NCBI GenBank assembly: GCA_018333715.1
Contig: JAGXSW010000188.1
Location: 1 to 34,957 of the forward strand
Source of the DNA: Syntrophaceae bacterium
GTDB lineage: Bacteria; Desulfobacterota; BSN033; UBA1163
DNA: 34,957 bases
Reading direction: 5' to 3'
Part shown: piece by piece, positions 1-8,027 of the stretch
How positions within the stretch are numbered: position 1 is the first letter of the stretch
Layout: each line of letters starts with the position of its first letter
Translations under genes and position numbers: made by a program
Notes under the pieces: model-generated
What the model saw: the letters and a program-made list of their open reading frames with translations, nothing else
Databases searched by the model: none
Told to the model about the DNA's origin: nothing

Positions 1-1620
1 TGGGACTGAAATCAACGATCGAATTCCTGATTGAAAATGGGGGAGAAGATTAGGCAACGTAGCCATTACCTCTTGGACATCTTTTTCATCTCGAATCAGG
101 ATGAAAATGCTCGACTTGGTCTTCATTAAATATTCATTGACCGAACCTGTCAAAGGAAAAATATCCCCAACACGGCGGTCTGGCACATCAAGTCCAAGTG
201 CGTAGGCAACCGTAACAGTATTGTTCTTGAAATTGGTAATATTAATTGAAATCCTGTTGAAAGGGATGAGTTTGTGTACTTCTTCAGCGAAGCGCTGATA
301 AACTTCTTCGATATTGAGGGTTGAGCTGATAATCCGCCCAATCTCCGCTATGGCAACATTCTCTTTGGCCAGATTCTTTGATTCTTCTTCACTCCTATGC
401 AGAGCCTCCTCTGCTTGTTTGCGTTCACTGATATCTCTGGCCCAGACCTGAATTCCGGGTTCTCCTAAAAAACTGATAACTTTGGCGTGGATCTCCCCCC
501 AAAATGAAGAGCCATCTTTTCGAAGGAATTTTACCTCATAGGTGGATGGGACAGATTCTCCTTGCATACGCGCCTTCGCTCTTTCCCGCGTGAGAGCCTG
601 ATAGTCAGGATGATAGACGAGCCAGTGGTCAAGCCCTACTAATTTACCTTCTTCAAAGCCAAGCATTTTATGGAGGCGACGATTGGCAAAGATGATCCCG
701 CCCCCCTTTTGAATGAAAATTCCGTCAAAACTCTCCTCAACCAGAGTCCGGTATCGTTCTTCACTCTTTTCAATGGCTTCTTCGAGCTTCTTACGTTCGG
801 TGATGTCCCGAGAGATACCGCGAAATCCTATCGGTTGACCCGATGAATTTTTTCTTAAGGAAACGGATGCTTCAATATATAGCTTTGTCCCGTCTTTTCT
901 AATAACACCCCAATCGAAACCTTTGGTAGGTTCTCCTGTTCTGTAGACATTATTGAAAGCTTGGTATAATTTTTTTGCGTTTTCCTCATCCATATACTGC
1001 CGGTTATTCATGCCAATGACTTCATCTCTGGAATAACCGAGCATTCGGCAGACTGAATCATTGAAAAAGGTAAAATTACCGGAAAGGTCCACCTCAAAAT
1101 AGCCATCTTCGATGTTTTCAAGAATGGCTCGATATTTTTCCTCTGACTCCCGAAGTGCTTCTTCATCTCGTTTTCGCTCAGTAATATCGCGGACATATTC
1201 AATGGCGCCTTTTACCTTTCCATCTGCGGCATCAAAAAGAGGGAAACTATATAGTTCAAGCCACCCGACACCTTTTCCATTTGCTCCTGTTCTTGGAATA
1301 ATTTTATAATTAGCCCTCCCAGTCTTCATCGCCTGGTATGTTGGGCAATCTTCGCATCGTTCATTTATCCGGAGGTAGGCCTCATAGCATTTCTTTCCGA
1401 CAAGCGGCATGGCGTGGGAATACCACTTTTCCATTGTCGGATTTACAAGAACGATGTTCATATCCCTGTCGAGGATACTGATGCCATCCTGTATACTTGT
1501 AAAGATGTTTCTAAAAAGTTGGGTACTTGTTTTAGGGTCACTTCTCTTGTTGTCATGCTGGTCTGTTTTTTTCTTCTTTTTTCCCATCTCCCTTTGCCTT
1601 ACTTTGACATTCAGTTTCAT
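1..1620 (-). CDS. Multi-PAS / GAF sensor protein (probable sensor kinase or diguanylate cyclase N-terminus), C-terminal part beyond the left edge
   Basis: Manual minus-strand translation from ATG at 1620 is open to position 1: MKLNVKVRQREMGKKKKK...FRNIFTSIQDGISILDRDMNIVLVNPTMEKWY...VRDITERKRDEEALRESEEKYRAILENIEDGYFEVDLSGNFTFFNDSVCRMLGYS...ISRDITERKKLEEAIEKSEERYRTLVEESFDGIF...ARDISERKQAEEALHRSEEE...IIGRIISSTLNIEEVYQRFAEEVHKLIPF. Three PAS repeats with ITERK linkers, then GAF-like. The ORF track omits it because it has no stop inside the window. Confidence 0.85.
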   Translation of the reverse strand, partial: MKLNVKVRQREMGKKKKKTDQHDNKRSDPKTSTQLFRNIFTSIQDGISILDRDMNIVLVNPTMEKWYSHAMPLVGKKCYEAYLRINERCEDCPTYQAMKTGRANYKIIPRTGANGKGVGWLELYSFPLFDAADGKVKGAIEYVRDITERKRDEEALRESEEKYRAILENIEDGYFEVDLSGNFTFFNDSVCRMLGYSRDEVIGMNNRQYMDEENAKKLYQAFNNVYRTGEPTKGFDWGVIRKDGTKLYIEASVSLRKNSSGQPIGFRGISRDITERKKLEEAIEKSEERYRTLVEESFDGIFIQKGGGIIFANRRLHKMLGFEEGKLVGLDHWLVYHPDYQALTRERAKARMQGESVPSTYEVKFLRKDGSSFWGEIHAKVISFLGEPGIQVWARDISERKQAEEALHRSEEESKNLAKENVAIAEIGRIISSTLNIEEVYQRFAEEVHKLIPFNRISINITNFKNNTVTVAYALGLDVPDRRVGDIFPLTGSVNEYLMKTKSSIFILIRDEKDVQEVMATLPNLLPHFQSGIRSLISVP

Positions 1621-1938
1621 ATTATAAATAAAATAGCAATATTTGTTCCAAAATGTTCCAAATTTTCATAAAAATTCAAATACTGCGCCTATGTGTTTAA
1701 TATTAAAGATGTATTCAGGTATTAAAGGCGTGGAGTAAGTAAATTATTAAGAAGGGGTAATACGCTAAAAGTGGATAATTTATGACAAATTCGCAAAAAT
1801 GATGACAATTTTGGACAAAAAAAGAGAATGGAATAATGGAATAGTGGAATGATGGAATAATGGGTGAAGATGTAAAAAGAAAGAGAAGCACAATTTCCAG
1901 AGCTTGACATTGAAGGAACATTTATTTATAAATAACCC

Positions 1939-2187
1939 ATGCAAATAACTGAAGAAATAAGAACTTCGCTAAGGCGGGAATACCTACTCTGCTCAAATGC
2001 TATTGCTTTTTATAAAAGGGCAATAAAGGATTTTGAACAAAAATACAATTTATCTACACGGGCCTTTTTGAAGAAATTTGAGGCAGGCGAAGTAGGGGAT
2101 GATGCCGATTATTTTGATTGGTATGGTTTCGCTAAACTTCTTGACCAATGGCAGAAAACACAATCTGCCATCCGTTCAGAATTGTAG
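1939..2187 (+). CDS. Small hypothetical protein (82 aa); last codons and stop abut a REPIN
   Basis: ORF MQITEEIRTSLRREYLLCSNAIAFYKRAIKDFEQKYNLSTRAFLKKFEAGEVGDDADYFDWYGFAKLLDQWQKTQSAIRSEL, with plausible protein-like composition. Confidence 0.6.
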   Translation: MQITEEIRTSLRREYLLCSNAIAFYKRAIKDFEQKYNLSTRAFLKKFEAGEVGDDADYFDWYGFAKLLDQWQKTQSAIRSEL

Positions 2188-2247
2188 CGCCCCCATTTAT
2201 TGGGGGCGAATTCAGAATCTTCGTCGGCAATAAATGCCGACGCTACA
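2183..2247. repeat. REPIN-like element: two GTAG-footed hairpins in inverted orientation
   Basis: TGTAGCGCCCCCATTTATTGGGGGCG-AATTCAGAATCTTC-GTCGGCAATAAATGCCGACGCTACA. Two hairpins with outer inverted TGTAGCG/CGCTACA. Confidence 0.75.
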
Positions 2248-2546
2248 TCTTGTTTGTTTTCTAACAACTGCCCCGAAGGGGGCACCTCCCGTGGTCGGGT
2301 CTTATCGACTTCCGGGCGAAGTCCCGGACGAGGCGTAGCCTCTTATCCACACCACAAGCACACTCCCGATAACGTCATACCCTCATCTGAGACCTCCCTT
2401 AAAGATGTCCTGAAAGAAATAAGCGCCATCATCATTGGGAAACCTTAAGCCATAAATAAAAATGGAAGACAAAAGGTGGAAGCCAGGAGGCAGAAGGCAG
2501 GGGTCAGTATAAATCCCGTCATTCCAATATTCCACTATTCCAATTG

Positions 2547-2688
2547 TGATGATCTCGTAAAAAGTCGTCTCACCGGTCCTGCGGCAGGAACCATTGTCCA
2601 GTGTTTTATAAGTGTCTGGGATTACTGGATTCCGGCTTTCGCCGGAATGACGGTCATTAGAATTTTTCGATTTTTTACGAGACCATCA
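2547..2688. repeat. MITE-like repeat, family A copy 1
   Basis: Terminal inverted repeats TGATGATCTCGTAAAAAGTCG / CGATTTTTTACGAGACCATCA. Internal GTCTCACCGGT, GTCCAG and TTACTGGATTCC...GGAATGACG are shared with the copy at 9835-9962. Confidence 0.75.
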
Positions 2689-2692
2689 ATGG

Positions 2693-4987
2693 TTACTTTG
2701 TTTTTTCTTTCAACGCTGCCAGCACCTTCTCAGGAGTAATCGGAAGTTCTTTAATTCTCACCCCTACCGCATCGTAAATGGCATTGGCAATGGCAGGGGC
2801 CGTGGGGACGAGGCCTGGTTCGCCAATGCCTTTGGCTCCGAAGGGACCAGAGGGGTCGTCTGTTTCGATCACAACAGCTTCAATATTCGGAACATCGGCG
2901 GCGGTTAGGATCTTATAATCCCGGAAATCTGGGTTGATCACCTTTCCGTTCTTAAGAATGAGCTGTTCAGTCAGGGCATATCCGATTCCCATTGCCGCCC
3001 CGCCATAGACCTGACCTTCTAAAAGCATCGGGTTAATCGCCCTGCCCACATCGTGGGCGGCTACATATTTCAGGATTTTAACCTGACCTGTCTCTTTGTC
3101 CACCTCGACCTCAACACCGTGTGTCCCGTAGGCATAGGTGACGGATAGATTTCCCTTGAATTCCCTATCGAGGTTTTCATTGGGAGGATCATAAAAATGC
3201 TCTGCCATAACCATTCTTCCGCCGGCGGTGTAGTGTGAAGCCCTGAGGATCTTTCCAAGAGGAGATTTCTTTTCCGGATCCAGTTTTGAAAAGATGGTGC
3301 GATCACGAATATCGAGATTTTCAGGGTTCTCTCCGAGAGATCGGGAAGCCACTTCGAGGAGTTGTTCCTTCACTTTTTTGGAAGCGCCTCTGGCTGAATT
3401 TCCTGCCACGAAGGTCGTTCGGCTGGCATGGGCTCCCACATCCCAGGGGCAGATGTCCGTATCGGTGTGGGTGACAATTACATCTTCTACCCTCACCCCG
3501 AGTTCTTCGGCGACGATCTGAGCGATGACCGTATCGGCTCCCTGTCCCATATCCGTGGCGCCGGTGATGACATTGACTGTTCCGAAATCATCGATCTTAA
3601 TGATTGTTCCACAACCGTCCGATTTGTAGACCCGGGCGCCTCCTCCTACATGGATCATCGATGCCATGCCAATTCCTCTTCCATCCCTTTTCCCCCGGTT
3701 CTGGCGCCAGTCTAACTTTTGGGCCACAACATCGATGCATTCCCTCAAGCCGCAGGTGGTGATGTTGAAATGCTGAGGGGTGACTTCTCCGGGCGTATTG
3801 GCGTTTCTCATTCTGAAGTCCAGGGGATCGATTCCAGCCATTTCAGCAAGGGCGTCAATTTGAGACTCAATGGCAAAGGTCGCCTGGGGGTTCCCATATC
3901 CTCGAAAGGCCTGGGAATAGGTGTTATTGGTATAGACGCATTTCGCCACATATCGAACATTGGGAACTTTATAGAGAGAGGAGATGGGCATCATCATGAC
4001 CGAAGGCGTGGTCGCTCCCCAGGAGGTATAGGCTCCGTTATCGAGAACCATCCGGACATCCCTGAAAGTGAATGTTCCATCTTTTGTGCAGCCCTGGGCG
4101 ATATCAATGACCGCAGGCTGTCTCGGCGAGGTGGCGAAAAACTCCTCTTCACGGGTGAAAATGATCTTCACAGGCTTACGGGTCTTGTAGGCCAAAAGGA
4201 TGGCGATGTATTCATAGGCGTAGGTGTCGAGTTTGCTTCCGAACGCCCCTCCGATCGTTGTCTTGATCACCCGGGCCTTTTTCCCCTCGAGCCCCATGGC
4301 AGCAAGCGCCTCCGTGTAATCCCGCTGTGCCAGCGCGGGAATCTGGGTATTGCTATATATCGTGAGATTGTTCCTGAGATCGAACCGAGCAACGCATCCG
4401 CTCGTTCCCATGCAGCAGTGGTTGACCCAGGTGAGTTTGAACCGGTCCTCTGCGACATGGGCCGAATTTTTTCTTGCTTCGTCCACATCTCCAGCGACAA
4501 GCCTCCATGGAAGGTTGAGGATATTGGTCGGTTTTTTCTCCTTTCCGCCCAAATGCTCCTCATGGATGAGGAGCGCTCCTTCTTTCATTGCATCTTCCGG
4601 ATCGAAGATGGCAGGAAGGATTTCGTATTCGACTCTGATCAAGCCCAATGCTTCCTCGGCAATATCCGGGTCTGTCGCAGCGACGGCCGCAACCTCATCG
4701 CGGTAGGAACAAACCTTATTCGCCTTCAGAGGCATATTGTCCTTGTAAAAACCGAATTTGATGAGCGGCGTATTATATCCCGTTAAGACTGCCTTGACCC
4801 CCGGGAGTCTCTCGGCCGCAGAGGTGTCCATATTGAGAATTCTTGCATGGGGATGGGGGCTGTAGAGGATTTTCCCCCAGAGCATCCCCGGGACTTTAAG
4901 GTCCTGGATATAGACCGCCTTTCCTGTGACTTTGTCCTCGGCATCCATTTTGGGAATTCGTTTTCCGATGTTGATGAAGTCTTGCAT
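2693..4987 (-). CDS. Xanthine dehydrogenase family molybdopterin-binding (large) subunit
   Basis: 764 aa; KVTGKAVYIQDLKVPGMLWGKILYSPHPHARI, TTIGGAFGSKLD, QAFRGYGNPQ, TDMGQGADTVIAQIVAEELG and GAKGIGEPGLVPTAPAIANAIYDAVGVRIKELPITPEKVL are characteristic. Confidence 0.93.
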   Translation of the reverse strand: MQDFINIGKRIPKMDAEDKVTGKAVYIQDLKVPGMLWGKILYSPHPHARILNMDTSAAERLPGVKAVLTGYNTPLIKFGFYKDNMPLKANKVCSYRDEVAAVAATDPDIAEEALGLIRVEYEILPAIFDPEDAMKEGALLIHEEHLGGKEKKPTNILNLPWRLVAGDVDEARKNSAHVAEDRFKLTWVNHCCMGTSGCVARFDLRNNLTIYSNTQIPALAQRDYTEALAAMGLEGKKARVIKTTIGGAFGSKLDTYAYEYIAILLAYKTRKPVKIIFTREEEFFATSPRQPAVIDIAQGCTKDGTFTFRDVRMVLDNGAYTSWGATTPSVMMMPISSLYKVPNVRYVAKCVYTNNTYSQAFRGYGNPQATFAIESQIDALAEMAGIDPLDFRMRNANTPGEVTPQHFNITTCGLRECIDVVAQKLDWRQNRGKRDGRGIGMASMIHVGGGARVYKSDGCGTIIKIDDFGTVNVITGATDMGQGADTVIAQIVAEELGVRVEDVIVTHTDTDICPWDVGAHASRTTFVAGNSARGASKKVKEQLLEVASRSLGENPENLDIRDRTIFSKLDPEKKSPLGKILRASHYTAGGRMVMAEHFYDPPNENLDREFKGNLSVTYAYGTHGVEVEVDKETGQVKILKYVAAHDVGRAINPMLLEGQVYGGAAMGIGYALTEQLILKNGKVINPDFRDYKILTAADVPNIEAVVIETDDPSGPFGAKGIGEPGLVPTAPAIANAIYDAVGVRIKELPITPEKVLAALKEKTK

Positions 4988-4998
4988 GAAACCTCCTT

Positions 4999-5128
4999 AA
5001 GCAGGTCAGGAGACCTGCTTCTACCCGATGATTCTTTGTTATTTGGCAGGTCAGGAGACCTGCCCCTACCCTGGTAGTTTCGAGGTTTCTAACCCTCACA
5101 GGGTAGTTTCGGGTCTCCTGACCCGAAA
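4999..5128. repeat. Intergenic REP cluster: palindrome doublet (45-bp period) plus oppositely oriented copies
   Basis: AAGCAGGTCAGGAGACCTGCTT (4999-5020), GGCAGGTCAGGAGACCTGCC (5045-5064), degenerate GTAGTTTCGAGGTTTCTAACCCTC (about 5074-5098), and inverted GGGTAGTTTCGGGTCTCCTGACCCGAAA (5101-5128). Confidence 0.85.
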
Positions 5129-5754
5129 TAACGCTTGATGTCTGAAAATTCGTATTGGAATATGTCGTTACATAGACCTTTTCTCAAAGGGTTTTGATAC
5201 ATATATCTTAATTTCTCAGTTAATTTCTTTTCGCTGAGAATGTTAAAATCGTAATAATCCGGCTGCCATAATTGATAAGTGTGTCCTTTCTTCTTTGGAA
5301 TCGGGAGCTGGATTTTAAATAGTGTTTCTTTATCCCATACCAAAAGATATTCAATGGCTTTTTTTGCAATATATTTCTTTATATCTCGTATGATGTCTGG
5401 AAGGTCAGGAGACCTTCCGCTACCCGCGGGTTGATTATTGCTCGGAAGGTCAGGAGACCTGTTGTTACCCAGTGATTCGCAAATCATGTGAATATGATCG
5501 GGCATGACAATAAATCCTTTTAATTTAAAATCCCCTCGTTCTTCATAGAACAACAAAGTGTTTACAGCTGCTTTAGCGATGTCTTTGTACTTAAATATCT
5601 CGACACGCTTATTTGTGACCATCGTAATAAAATGGTAGCCTTCGTTATATTTTCGTTTTTTCGATGGAAGGTCAGGAGACCTTTCGCTACCCGCGGGTTG
5701 ATTATTGCTCGGAAGGTCAGGAAACCTGCCGCTACCCATTGGTCTATCCATCAC
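5089..5754 (-). CDS. REP-associated tyrosine transposase (RAYT / TnpA-REP, IS200-like Y1 HUH family)
   Basis: Core YNEGYHFITMVTNKRVEIF...GFIVMPDHIHMICESL (HUH motif HIH), downstream DIIRDIKKYIAKKAIEYLL (candidate catalytic Tyr helix), and YMYQNPLRKGL typical of RAYTs. Confidence 0.85.
   Translation of the reverse strand: MMDRPMGSGRFPDLPSNNQPAGSERSPDLPSKKRKYNEGYHFITMVTNKRVEIFKYKDIAKAAVNTLLFYEERGDFKLKGFIVMPDHIHMICESLGNNRSPDLPSNNQPAGSGRSPDLPDIIRDIKKYIAKKAIEYLLVWDKETLFKIQLPIPKKKGHTYQLWQPDYYDFNILSEKKLTEKLRYMYQNPLRKGLCNDIFQYEFSDIKRYFGSGDPKLPCEG
5399..5460 (-). repeat. REP doublet inside the RAYT ORF (second doublet)
   Basis: AGGTCAGGAGACCT at 5402 and again at 5447 (45-bp period), with GCTACCCGCGGGTTGATTATTGCTCGG between; translated as SPDLPSNNQPAGSGRSPDLP. 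Confidence 0.9.
5666..5736 (-). repeat. REP doublet inside the RAYT ORF (first doublet, N-terminal)
   Basis: AGGTCAGGAGACCT at 5669 and AGGTCAGGAAACCT at 5714 (45-bp period), same spacer as 5399-5460; translated as GSGRFPDLPSNNQPAGSERSPDLPS. Confidence 0.9.
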
Positions 5755-5771
5755 TGTTTCGTGCTTCGAAT

Positions 5772-6242
5772 TTATATTTTTTTGCTTGCTTCTTTAATAG
5801 CCTGGATGATCTGGAGATAACCGGTGCAGCGGCAGAGATTTCCCGCGATTGCGTTGCGGATCTCCTCCTCGGTGGGTTTCGGAGTTTCATCGAGAAGGGC
5901 CTTGGCCGACAAGACCATTCCGGGCGTACAGAAGCCGCACTGGACGGCTCCATTCTCGACAAAAGACCGCTGGATGGGGTGGAGATTCCCATCAACATCA
6001 GCCAATCCTTCAATCGTGATGACGTTTTTTCCATCCGTCTCCATTACGGGAAAGATGCAGGAATTGACGGCTTTCCCATTGATAAGGACGGTGCAGGCGC
6101 CGCATTCTCCCAGGCCACAGCCTTCCTTGGTTCCGGTGAGTTCCAGTTTCTCCCTCAGAACCTGTATCAGGGTGAGGTTGGGTTCAGCCTCGATTTGGAC
6201 GGGTTCGCCATTTAGTTTGAAATGAATGGTCTGTTTCATCAC
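5772..6242 (-). CDS. (2Fe-2S)-binding small subunit of Mo hydroxylase
   Basis: 156 aa; CGLGECGACTVLINGKAVNSC, QCGFCTPGMVLSAKALL and GNLCRCTGYLQI give the full two-cluster signature. Confidence 0.95.
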   Translation of the reverse strand: MMKQTIHFKLNGEPVQIEAEPNLTLIQVLREKLELTGTKEGCGLGECGACTVLINGKAVNSCIFPVMETDGKNVITIEGLADVDGNLHPIQRSFVENGAVQCGFCTPGMVLSAKALLDETPKPTEEEIRNAIAGNLCRCTGYLQIIQAIKEASKKI

Positions 6243-6341
6243 TTAACGTTCCTTTCTACGAAATGATTTTCCCCCCCGGATACCCGCCTGCAATGGGCAG
6301 GAAAGAGGGCGGGTTAGTCACCCTCGAACAATGAAAATTGA

Positions 6342-6398
6342 GTAGGGGCGGCTCTCTGTGGCCGCCCTATGTGGGAGCCCACAGAGGGGCTCCCCTAC
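6342..6398. repeat. Second REPIN-like element (GTAG-footed hairpin pair)
   Basis: GTAGGGGCGGCTCTCTGTGGCCGCCC-TATGT-GGGAGCCCACAGAGGGGCTCCCCTAC. Two hairpins with outer GTAGGGG/CCCCTAC inverted. Confidence 0.75.
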
Positions 6399-6420
6399 GT
6401 TTTTTTTGATTGGAACGCTG

Positions 6421-7287
6421 TTATTTTCTAGGCAATTTCACAGACTGCTTGATGGCTTTTGCAACAAGAACTGCGACCATTTCTCTCCGGTATTCCGCAG
6501 AACCCCGGATATCGGTGATTGGAGAGCACTCCTGTTTGGCCCAATCCCCCGCCCTTATGATGAGGCGTTCATCGAGGAGATTTCCCTCAAGAATCTTTTC
6601 TGTCTCTTTTGCCCTCAGGGGAGTTGGGGCCACTGCGCCGAGTGCGATCCGGGCCCGTTCGCATATCCCTGTTTTTGGATCAAGGGTTAAGAGAACAGCC
6701 ACATTGACCACAGAAAGATCCACGCTCTTTCGCCGCCCCAGCTTCAGATAGGCTCCCAGACTATTGGGAGGAGGAGAGGGCAGGATGATCTCCTTTAAGA
6801 TCTCTTTTTTATCGAGGGCGGTTTCACCGGGTCCAAGAAAGAAAGATGGGAGGGAAAGGCGTCTCTCTTCCATCCGGCTTACAAGAAGAACCTCTGCTTC
6901 ATAAACGAGCAGGGACGGAGCCGTTTCAGCCGAGGGAGAAGCCGTGCAGAGATTGCCGCCGAGGGTTGCCACATTGCGGATCTGAACCGAGCCGAGAACG
7001 CTGGAGGCCTCCGCCAGAAGGGGGAATCTCTTTTTGATCCGTTCGGACTGTTCGATGGTCCGGTGAGTGACCAGCGCCCCGATTTTAAACGTCCCATTAG
7101 ACTCAATTTGATCCAGCCCCTGGATTCCCTGGAGGGAGATGAGGACATCAGGGGATATCTTTTTCTGCTTGTTCATCACGATGGCATCGGTTCCGCCCGC
7201 GATCAATCTTGCCTTGTCCCCGTATTGACTTAGAAGAGAAAGGGCCTCCTCAAGGGTATGGGGTTTGAGGTAGTCGAACTTTTTCAT
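6421..7287 (-). CDS. FAD-binding medium subunit of Mo hydroxylase (xanthine dehydrogenase family)
   Basis: 288 aa; MKKFDYLKPHTLEEALSLLSQYGDKARLIAGGTDAIVMNK, QIRNVATLGGNLCTASPSAETAPSLLVYEA. Confidence 0.93.
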   Translation of the reverse strand: MKKFDYLKPHTLEEALSLLSQYGDKARLIAGGTDAIVMNKQKKISPDVLISLQGIQGLDQIESNGTFKIGALVTHRTIEQSERIKKRFPLLAEASSVLGSVQIRNVATLGGNLCTASPSAETAPSLLVYEAEVLLVSRMEERRLSLPSFFLGPGETALDKKEILKEIILPSPPPNSLGAYLKLGRRKSVDLSVVNVAVLLTLDPKTGICERARIALGAVAPTPLRAKETEKILEGNLLDERLIIRAGDWAKQECSPITDIRGSAEYRREMVAVLVAKAIKQSVKLPRK

Positions 7288-8024
7288 AGACGCCTCCGTT
7301 TCTCGCGGTAATCATTGCCGAGATAAGCCTTCTTAACCCCTTCGTCTTCGATTAAAACCTTTGCGTTTCCTTCCATGGTAATTCTGCCGGTCTCGAGCAC
7401 ATAGGCCCGATCAGCGATCCTGAGCGCGGCCCTTGCATTCTGCTCAACGAGAAGGATCGTCGTTCTATCCTCCTGCAATTTACGGATGACATTAAAAATC
7501 TCTATGACGACGAGGGGAGCCAAACCCAGAGAGGGTTCATCCAGGAGCATCAATTGGGGTCTTCCCATGATTGCCCGTCCGATGGAGAGCATCTGTTGCT
7601 CCCCGCCGCTCAATGTGCCGGCTTTTTGTTCTCTTCTTTCCTTAAGAATGGGGAAGAGTTCCATCACATAGCGGAGGTCTTTTTCAATATCTTTTCTCGA
7701 TTCTCTGGAGAATCGGAGAAACGCCCCAAGTTCCAGATTTTCGAAGACAGTGAGAGGGCCAAAGAGTTGCCTTCCCTCGGGCACATGAACAATTCCCTGT
7801 GCAACGATTTTCTCCGGAGAGCGCCGGGAGATCTCGGTCTTATTAAAGCGGATAGAGCCTGTTCGGGGCGGAGTGACTCCCGAAACCGTGTTCAGAAGGG
7901 TTGATTTGCCCGCGCCATTCGAGCCGATGAGGGCGACGATCTCTTCCTTTTCGATATGGAGAGAGAGGTCTTTCAGGGCATGGATCTGACCATAGTAAGT
8001 ATTGATGAGGTCAATGTTGAGCAT
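7284..8024 (-). CDS. livF: Branched-chain amino-acid-type ABC transporter ATP-binding protein (LivF)
   Basis: Walker A GSNGAGKST, signature LSGGEQQMLSIGRAIM, LLDEPSLGLAPLVV; overlaps the downstream gene by 4 bp. Confidence 0.93.
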   Translation of the reverse strand: MLNIDLINTYYGQIHALKDLSLHIEKEEIVALIGSNGAGKSTLLNTVSGVTPPRTGSIRFNKTEISRRSPEKIVAQGIVHVPEGRQLFGPLTVFENLELGAFLRFSRESRKDIEKDLRYVMELFPILKERREQKAGTLSGGEQQMLSIGRAIMGRPQLMLLDEPSLGLAPLVVIEIFNVIRKLQEDRTTILLVEQNARAALRIADRAYVLETGRITMEGNAKVLIEDEGVKKAYLGNDYREKRRRL

Positions 8025-8027
8025 CCT

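Noticed and set aside
150-1202. Short fragmentary ORFs suggesting a broken gene in the first 1.6 kb
   Set aside because: Manual translation shows one uninterrupted minus-strand PAS/GAF reading frame running off the window edge; not a pseudogene.
2200-2448. 82-aa ORF after the REPIN
   Set aside because: Starts inside REPIN hairpins and reads through repeat-like GC-rich palindromes; no protein-like features.
3719-4786. 355-aa plus-strand ORF opposite the Mo-hydroxylase large subunit
   Set aside because: Fully antisense to a strongly conserved enzyme gene; its length reflects codon bias of the true gene, and no family features were seen.
4999-5736. CRISPR-like array (repeated palindromes with regular spacing)
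   Set aside because: Repeats come as pairs with a shared, not unique, spacer and lie mostly inside a transposase ORF; no cas genes. They fit REP elements.
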